Source: Paludibacteraceae bacterium
GTDB lineage: Bacteria; Bacteroidota; Bacteroidia; Bacteroidales; Paludibacteraceae
DNA length: 36,271 nt
Assembly: GCA_905235225.1 (NCBI GenBank)
Contig: CAJOKE010000030.1
Coordinates: 1-36,271 of the forward strand
Direction: 5' to 3'
Position numbers and translations under genes: made by a program
In this document: piece after piece, positions 31,408 to 36,271 of the stretch
How the letters are laid out: every line of letters begins with the position of its first letter
How positions within the stretch are numbered: the stretch's first letter is position 1
Notes under the pieces: model-generated
Databases searched by the model: none
What the model saw: only the letters and a program-made list of their open reading frames with translations
Told to the model about the DNA's origin: nothing

Positions 31408-32404
31408 CTTTCATTCACTAACTGACGAACAAAAACGTTTAGTATTGCATAACGCTGAAGAATTGATTCATCTGCCCGCTGCCGCTATTGAAAAGGACAT
31501 GTGGGTGACCACACTGCTACAAATACTGTTCTCTCTCGATCTCGAAGCTGACATCCTGTTCAAAGGTGGGACATCCTTGTCTAAAATAGGTAACTTGATT
31601 GAACGATTTTCTGAAGATATAGATATTGCCATCGACCCTGCCATATTTGGTATGAGTGGTGACCTGACAAAAAAACAACTAAAAAACTTACGTAAACAAT
31701 CCTCTCTTTATGTCAAGAATGTGTTAGCAACAGCTCTTCATGTCGCTTTGGACAATGCCGGGTTGGCGAAAACGCTTAAAGTGCAAGCCGAGGAAAATGG
31801 AGAAGGGGATTACACTTATCCTGAGCCTCGCAGAATATTTATCACCTATCAGTTTTCCGATAAGTCGGATTATTTGCGTAATATGGTGGTCATGGAAGTC
31901 GGGTCTCGCTCTTTGATGGAACCTACTGTCGCATGTCATGTCACAAGTATGATCGAAAGTAGTTTACCGACTATCACTACCTCAATCGTTAACCCTGAAA
32001 TTATAACGGCTGCTCCTGCAAAAACGTTCGTGGAGAAGGCTTCCCTCTTGCATGAGTTGTTCTCTATTAAACACTGCACGATTAGTGCCAACCGCCGTTC
32101 CAGACATCTGTATGATCTGGAGCGCATGATGGATTGCGATTTTGCACAGACTGCAATAATTGACAGCAACTTGTGGCAAACTGTACAGCACCATCGTTCT
32201 ATATATACATCTATGCAGGATATTGACTATTCGACTGATTTCCGCAAGTCAATTATACTCACGCCGCCGGTTAATCTCCTTTCTGATTGGGAAAAAGATT
32301 ACCACCGGATGTGCGAGACAATGATTTATGGTAATAAGTTGCCTTTTGACAGGCTCATGGAGCGCATCCGCGAACTTGAAAAACGCTTCCATACAATCAA
32401 CTAA
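31400..32404 (+). CDS. AbiEii/AbiGii-type nucleotidyltransferase toxin
   Basis: The 334-aa protein carries the nucleotidyltransferase signature ILFKGGTSLSKI, RFSEDIDIAID with the D-x-D metal-binding pair, and later RRSRHLYDLERMMD. AbiEii toxins are GTP/NTP-using transferases that arrest growth, and AbiE pairs give phage resistance by abortive infection or act as stabilising toxin-antitoxin modules. It is intact and of normal length. Its position next to the small-gene island suggests an accessory or defence hot spot. Confidence 0.9.
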   Translation: MNNFHSLTDEQKRLVLHNAEELIHLPAAAIEKDMWVTTLLQILFSLDLEADILFKGGTSLSKIGNLIERFSEDIDIAIDPAIFGMSGDLTKKQLKNLRKQSSLYVKNVLATALHVALDNAGLAKTLKVQAEENGEGDYTYPEPRRIFITYQFSDKSDYLRNMVVMEVGSRSLMEPTVACHVTSMIESSLPTITTSIVNPEIITAAPAKTFVEKASLLHELFSIKHCTISANRRSRHLYDLERMMDCDFAQTAIIDSNLWQTVQHHRSIYTSMQDIDYSTDFRKSIILTPPVNLLSDWEKDYHRMCETMIYGNKLPFDRLMERIRELEKRFHTIN

Positions 32405-32997
32405 TTCATATTTTTTTCTCATATTTTTTCCATCCGCTCCCTAGCATTGGGAAATTACAAAACACAACTCACTATAAATCAGCCACTTCCAATTTTAACG
32501 ATTGGGAATTTTCCATTTGCATGCAAAATGCCCTATTTTTCCGTTAGGATTATTTCTCAACTCTGCGCCAAACAGATTGACCATCAAGGCAAAATTCATA
32601 TAATCCTTTACCACGTACTAATTGACACATTCTCCCGCTCATAGCTATGTCCGCTATTGCGACTGTCATAAATGCTCATAATCAACCGCTTATACTCAAT
32701 CCTTATATCGAACTCACGTTAATTATTAGAGATGTTATGCTAATCCAATGCCACCCGACTTCATATTTATTGTCCAGTAAGCTAATACACTTTGCGTCTG
32801 TCGTTTGGAATAGCCATCCACCCAACCAAATATCAGGAGGAGCTTGGTGAATGACGTCCTCTCCCGGTTGAGGATTCGTTCCAACGAAGTCTTGATTTGC
32901 GAATAGAATAAATGTAGTGACCGGGGGTACGGCTGAACCCAAAGCAATACTAATGATCTTCTCATATATTTACATCCATGCTATTAGCATATTATGT
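32405..32997. other. 593-bp gap without a convincing gene
   Basis: Reading frames of up to 79 codons exist on both strands but none has a plausible start, family similarity or supporting context. The 32703-32965 part on the minus strand shows two overlapping open frames with protein-like composition, which could be a decayed gene. A short perfect palindrome ATGCTA-T-TAGCAT lies at 32978-32990 and may belong to the end of the minus-strand gene at 32998. Two short T-rich direct repeats follow the AbiEii stop at 32405. Confidence 0.5.
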
Positions 32998-33918
32998 CTA
33001 TAAATTTCTAACAAGATACATCGTAAAATAAGCCCTCGCACCATCTACAAAAGCAACATTTTGGAGTTGTGCTATCAAATCTTGATTTTCTTGCAAGTAG
33101 TTTTCTAATAGATTCGGATCACTCAATGCCAGTTCCTGCAATTCTGACAAATTAAGATTGTTTCCGTCATTTACAAGTTGTACGATATTGCCACGCAACA
33201 GATGCAATGTTACCAAAGCCCCATCAGGAATACCATCAAATAAATGATTATTAAGCGTTGTAGAACCCGTATCATCCACAATATCAACTCCTGTTATAAA
33301 CGTTTGTGTATCAGGGCCTTGTAATGTAACCCCATCCCACTCAACAATTACCACAACCCCATTCGTATTCCCATAATCGGGGTTCCATTCAACAACCATT
33401 TCATCATAATAACAAAAAGGAATAATCTGCCCCTCTAATGAATGAGGATTAATAATTTCTATTGGGAGGGAGGGCTGAATAGTTATATGGAAATCACAAC
33501 TTAGTTCTTTCCTTAATCGGGGAAATTTATGTTGTGGCGTATTATTCTTATCATTTTTCACTACTTCAACATCACGATGTAAATGAAATTTCGTTTGTGT
33601 TGCATCAGTCGTATCCATCTTAAAAGAGTTTGTAATGCACAAACCTATTGTATTCTCTTTGTCTAAATATAATGTGTTTGGCTCCATATAACGCTGATAA
33701 AACCCATGCATACATACGTTGTCAAGTTTACATTCTGTTAAAGACATGTTCGCTAATATCCCGCAATCACTATTATAAAGTTTTATATACGGTGAAGATG
33801 TATTGCGTGTAACAATGTTCACAACGGAGTTAGTCTTATTTTCTCCATCCTCAACTGAAACCGGTTCACCACATGCCACTAAAAATATGGCACATACCAT
33901 TAATAATTCTTTTTTCAT
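32998..33918 (-). CDS. Lipoprotein of unknown function
   Basis: The start is the ATG at 33918 (MKKELLMVCAIFLVACGEP), which gives a clean lipobox LVAC with Cys16; an in-frame ATG 13 codons upstream would spoil the signal and overlap the previous gene. The roughly 306-aa mature protein is extracytoplasmic and beta-rich, with an Asp/Asn-rich last third (LNLSELQELALSDPNLLENY). It resembles Bacteroidota FimB/Mfa2-like or carbohydrate-associated surface lipoproteins in style, but no domain was recognised. It starts 4 bp after the stop of the upstream lipoprotein gene and has clearly lower GC than the core genes. Confidence 0.75.
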   Translation of the reverse strand: MKKELLMVCAIFLVACGEPVSVEDGENKTNSVVNIVTRNTSSPYIKLYNSDCGILANMSLTECKLDNVCMHGFYQRYMEPNTLYLDKENTIGLCITNSFKMDTTDATQTKFHLHRDVEVVKNDKNNTPQHKFPRLRKELSCDFHITIQPSLPIEIINPHSLEGQIIPFCYYDEMVVEWNPDYGNTNGVVVIVEWDGVTLQGPDTQTFITGVDIVDDTGSTTLNNHLFDGIPDGALVTLHLLRGNIVQLVNDGNNLNLSELQELALSDPNLLENYLQENQDLIAQLQNVAFVDGARAYFTMYLVRNL

Positions 33919-33922
33919 ACTT

Positions 33923-34639
33923 TTAAATATTAGAATATTCAACAAAATCATTACCAATATAAATACGCCGACTTACATAATTACGAGTGCTATTATAAGA
34001 CGCAACATGGAAACTATTATCTTGAGTTAAAATAAATGTCCAACTCGTCTGCCCTGTAAGGAAGCATTCTGTAGCATAGTCACCATTCCATGTTTTTACC
34101 CATGTCAGTGTTCCTGTACTACCATCTATTTCATTATAAACATCTCGCATTACAAATGACAGTTTAAACTGATAATTGTACGGCGTAGGAATATCACAAT
34201 TATTTACCATATATATTGCATTAAGACAATCTTCATAATTATTAATGAAATTGTCATTTACTCCATCTTGATTAAACGATAAGGACATTGAGGTTGTGTT
34301 ATTTGTGCATCCTTGAGTGACAATTGAAGTCATAGTAAGCCTACACTCACTACACTGTCCGAAATTTACTATCGACATAGAATTATTCATTGTGGATACA
34401 AAAGAATATGATGGAAAATACATTTCCACAAATGAATTACTAAAAGGTGCTTGTGAAGTGTTCACATCTGGTATTTGCAAGTTTACATTTAAAAACCATG
34501 CCGGCAAGGATTCTACCCATGTACATGCGTGCGATTGAGTTCCTCCTCCAACTCCAAAAGGATCTCCACAGCCGAACATGATACATGACAAAGATACTAC
34601 TATAGTCATAATGACCGCTAAATACAACTTTTTCTCCAT
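33923..34639 (-). CDS. Lipoprotein of unknown function
   Basis: The 238-aa product has a lipoprotein signal (SLSCIMFGCGDP; Cys24 after F-G). The mature part is rich in Ser, Asn, Thr and paired aromatic residues (SFVEMYFPSYSFVSTMNNSM) with several Cys (CSECRLTM, QGCTNN), as in surface-exposed beta proteins with disulfides. No family recognised. It is in tight order with the gene downstream (4-bp gap) and 13 bp after the DUF3244 gene, so the three share one transcript from the promoter at 35130-35160. Low GC suggests transfer or rapid evolution. Confidence 0.75.
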   Translation of the reverse strand: MEKKLYLAVIMTIVVSLSCIMFGCGDPFGVGGGTQSHACTWVESLPAWFLNVNLQIPDVNTSQAPFSNSFVEMYFPSYSFVSTMNNSMSIVNFGQCSECRLTMTSIVTQGCTNNTTSMSLSFNQDGVNDNFINNYEDCLNAIYMVNNCDIPTPYNYQFKLSFVMRDVYNEIDGSTGTLTWVKTWNGDYATECFLTGQTSWTFILTQDNSFHVASYNSTRNYVSRRIYIGNDFVEYSNI

Positions 34640-34652
34640 AATAAAAATATTT

Positions 34653-35060
34653 TTAATCAGTTACTGTGAAATTACCTTGGAAGGTGCGGTTGCCGGTTTT
34701 GATGGTGAGGGTGTAGTCGCCGGTGTCGGAAAGGTTCACCGTGGCCGTGCGGCGGAACGGGAAATTAATAACCGGCGTTCCATCAACCTTATTGACAATT
34801 AGCCTTGACTGCAATGGTCCGTTTGGTGCCGCCACAGACAGCACATGACCGTTAATGATGGCATGGAAATCGGTCGGAGGTGTTGGATCGTCTCCACTTT
34901 GCCCCGGCTCATCAAGAGGACTATCACCGATATTAAAACCCGTTGACATATCCACAATTTCCGTTAACTGAATTTCGTGCGCTCCGTTTTGTGCTTGGAG
35001 CAACATGTAGGGCAACAATAATACCATTGCTCCCACAATTACAAATAAAAGTCTTTTCAT
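34653..35060 (-). CDS. DUF3244 domain protein
   Basis: The 135-aa exported protein has a signal peptide (KRLLFVIVGAMVLLLPYMLLQAQ). A proline/acidic spacer (PLDEPGQSGDDPTPPTDFH) is followed by a single Ig-like beta domain with LPS-free strands: HVLSVAAPNG, LIVNKVDGTPVINFPF, and DTGDYTLTIKTGNRTFQGNFTV. This is the DUF3244 pattern, a Bacteroidota family often found beside TPR-membrane-HTH regulators, as here. It is the first gene of the three-gene surface operon. Confidence 0.82.
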   Translation of the reverse strand: MKRLLFVIVGAMVLLLPYMLLQAQNGAHEIQLTEIVDMSTGFNIGDSPLDEPGQSGDDPTPPTDFHAIINGHVLSVAAPNGPLQSRLIVNKVDGTPVINFPFRRTATVNLSDTGDYTLTIKTGNRTFQGNFTVTD

Positions 35061-35100
35061 ACGTTTGATTTTTTAATTAAACGAATGACTATATCAAATA

Positions 35101-35129
35101 CAGCCGAAAACGTGTTTCGTTTCCGGCTG
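35101..35129 (-). repeat. Hairpin at the 5' end of the DUF3244 transcript
   Basis: Arms CAGCCGAAAACG (35101-35112) and CGTTTCCGGCTG (35118-35129) pair at 11 of 12 positions around a short loop. It abuts the -7 element, so it forms the extreme 5' end of the message, as at 28632-28670. Confidence 0.7.
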
Positions 35130-35160
35130 CAAAATTACTGCTTTTTTAGCAATTTACAAA
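35130..35160 (-). promoter_or_regulatory. Promoter of the DUF3244-lipoprotein operon
   Basis: Minus-strand TTTG (CAAA, 35157-35160), 19 bp, TAATTTTG (CAAAATTA, 35130-35137). Confidence 0.75.
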
Positions 35161-35217
35161 AAAAATGCGTGGACAAATGATTTTCGCAACTAACTGTAAA
35201 TCAGTAATATCCATTTT

Positions 35218-36271
35218 TTAGGCGTGGACAATTTCATTTTTTGATAGATAAGATGCCTCTCCACATGCAATGTTTATCAGCCTATCGCGTAATTCTACGC
35301 TATTTGTTGATAGTTTTTTTGCAGTACGATTCTTGAAATTACGAATGCCACTTTCACTGTAACACAACATACTTGCCATGCGTTTACTATTACTTATGCC
35401 TAACAATACAAGTACACATAATCTTATTTCACGCTCGTTCAAATGGAAGTTTTGCTGTAACTTATTAACAAGCAACCCGAAATTCTGATTGATTATACTA
35501 CTCATTTTATCAAAGTTCTTCCAACACAAATCCGATTCTAAATTGGTGGAATTTGCATACAATTTGCAGACGGTTTCCAATCGGGCATATTTATCATCTA
35601 ACACTATTGCTTTTTGATTCTCTAAATCGACAATTTGTTGGGAAAGTAATTTATGGCGCTTCTTCTTGATACGGATATATACTATTATCGCGCTACATAT
35701 TATCACTAAAGTTGCTATTACGGCATAAATCCATCGCCAATCATATGGTTTGGACATATCTTGACGCAGGATTGCTATGGCAAGAGTTCTGCTTTTATTT
35801 TGTTCCGCCAAATGATTTTGCAAATCTGCACGTTCAGATGTTAGGGCTAATATACTATCCTTACCTAAAGAAGCATCATTGTGCGAAGCAATGTACAGCA
35901 TACTGATTTTACCACGGGAATTTAGTTGCATTCCTAATGCGCTTTGAGCATAATATAATGCAGAATCATACTGATTCAGATACCAGTACGCTTGAGCTTT
36001 TAATACATAGCCATTCGATTGGTAATCACCCTTTGCCTGAAATCGGGTTATATAATATATTGTTGAATCATACTCATTCACCATATTACAAGCCAAGGCT
36101 CTTGTTTCCAATAATCTTGTTAAAACAATACTATCTGTACAAGTAGATTCTATCCTTTGTAATAATGCAAATGTTTCTTCCTTCTTTCCTTGTTCCGCCA
36201 GTTCAAATGCCATATTATTCAGGGCGTAGTAATAATTGATGGTGTCACCGTTGCGCAGAAACATGTCGGCG
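35218..36271 (-). CDS. TPR-membrane-HTH transcriptional regulator, 5'-truncated by window edge
   Basis: The frame stays open to the last base (…A-D-M-F-L-R), so the ATG at 36264 is probably internal and the N-terminus lies outside the window. Visible domains are tetratricopeptide-like helices (residues to about 150; ALNNMAFELAEQGKKEETFALL, YDSALYYAQSAL), one membrane helix (WRWIYAVIATLVIICSAIIVYI), a coiled coil, and a C-terminal LuxR/GerE-like helix-turn-helix (HLNEREIRLCVLVLLGISNSKRMA, YSESGIRNFKNRTAKKL). This one-component membrane regulator architecture is common in Bacteroidota next to surface-protein loci. It probably controls the adjacent DUF3244 operon. Confidence 0.85.
   Translation of the reverse strand, partial: ADMFLRNGDTINYYYALNNMAFELAEQGKKEETFALLQRIESTCTDSIVLTRLLETRALACNMVNEYDSTIYYITRFQAKGDYQSNGYVLKAQAYWYLNQYDSALYYAQSALGMQLNSRGKISMLYIASHNDASLGKDSILALTSERADLQNHLAEQNKSRTLAIAILRQDMSKPYDWRWIYAVIATLVIICSAIIVYIRIKKKRHKLLSQQIVDLENQKAIVLDDKYARLETVCKLYANSTNLESDLCWKNFDKMSSIINQNFGLLVNKLQQNFHLNEREIRLCVLVLLGISNSKRMASMLCYSESGIRNFKNRTAKKLSTNSVELRDRLINIACGEASYLSKNEIVHA

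Noticed and set aside
32703..32965. Possible decayed gene on the minus strand, one frame faintly recalling a helicase-like K-x-G-G-I-G-L motif
   Set aside because: The match is a few residues only, no start or flanking motif is present, and two overlapping frames compete.
1..36271. tRNA, rRNA, CRISPR arrays and insertion sequences
   Set aside because: No TPsiC-like loops, rRNA conserved blocks, spaced repeats of CRISPR size, or transposase motifs were seen by eye on either strand; an automated scan was not possible.

Overview
The window reads as a chromosome segment of a Bacteroidota bacterium, most likely order Bacteroidales. The support is direct. At least a dozen promoters match the Bacteroidota consensus TTTG-N19-21-TAnnTTTG. 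Start codons lack strong Shine-Dalgarno sequences. The gene content includes porX, gldB, DUF5606, DUF3316, DUF3244 and a TPR-membrane-HTH regulator, which are family markers of this phylum. No rRNA, tRNA, CRISPR array or complete insertion sequence was seen.

Layout. (1) 1-2704: a 5'-truncated AAA ATPase (DUF4143 type), UDP-galactopyranose mutase and a convergent GtrA-like membrane protein, suggesting the end of a surface-polysaccharide region. (2) 2812-19031: mostly housekeeping genes, nearly all on the + strand: rsmA-corA, smpB (minus), DUF5606-Nif3-zinc ribbon, a small Cys-rich envelope protein (minus), PASTA-RluD-PorX, EEP nuclease/phosphatase, mnmG, uvrC, tsaE, a DUF3316 outer-membrane protein, an S41 protease lipoprotein and LolD. 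A perfect 16-bp parS-type palindrome lies between mnmG and uvrC. A DnaA-box-like, AT-rich gap with a long inverted repeat lies between corA and smpB. Both are compatible with an origin-proximal location. (3) 19032-22610: a gap rich in perfect palindromes, a strongly structured RNA with its own promoter and terminator, then a three-gene secreted/envelope operon (CsgG/LpoB-like, unknown, LPP20-like). (4) 22741-27508: a second AAA/DUF4143 ATPase, gldB-sufS and an AraC-type regulator. (5) 27566-30530: an unrecognised island of seven small minus-strand genes. Three are divergent paralogues sharing one three-block architecture; the others are a tiny lipoprotein, two small cytosolic proteins and a separately transcribed 158-aa protein. 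The island has internal promoters, perfect hairpins and an 11-bp phased repeat array. (6) 30805-32404: an AbiEi/AbiEii-type toxin-antitoxin pair with a palindromic operator candidate. (7) 32405-36271: a 593-bp gene-poor stretch, then a low-GC minus-strand surface locus (two unknown lipoproteins and a DUF3244 protein) next to a 5'-truncated TPR-membrane-HTH regulator.

How parts work together. The housekeeping section joins ribosome maturation and rescue (RsmA, SmpB, RluD), tRNA modification (MnmG, TsaE), DNA repair (UvrC) and the type IX secretion regulator PorX. The accessory right half holds the novelty: the structured RNA and its secreted trio, and the small-gene island beside AbiE. All domain calls come from motif recognition by eye; no database search was run.
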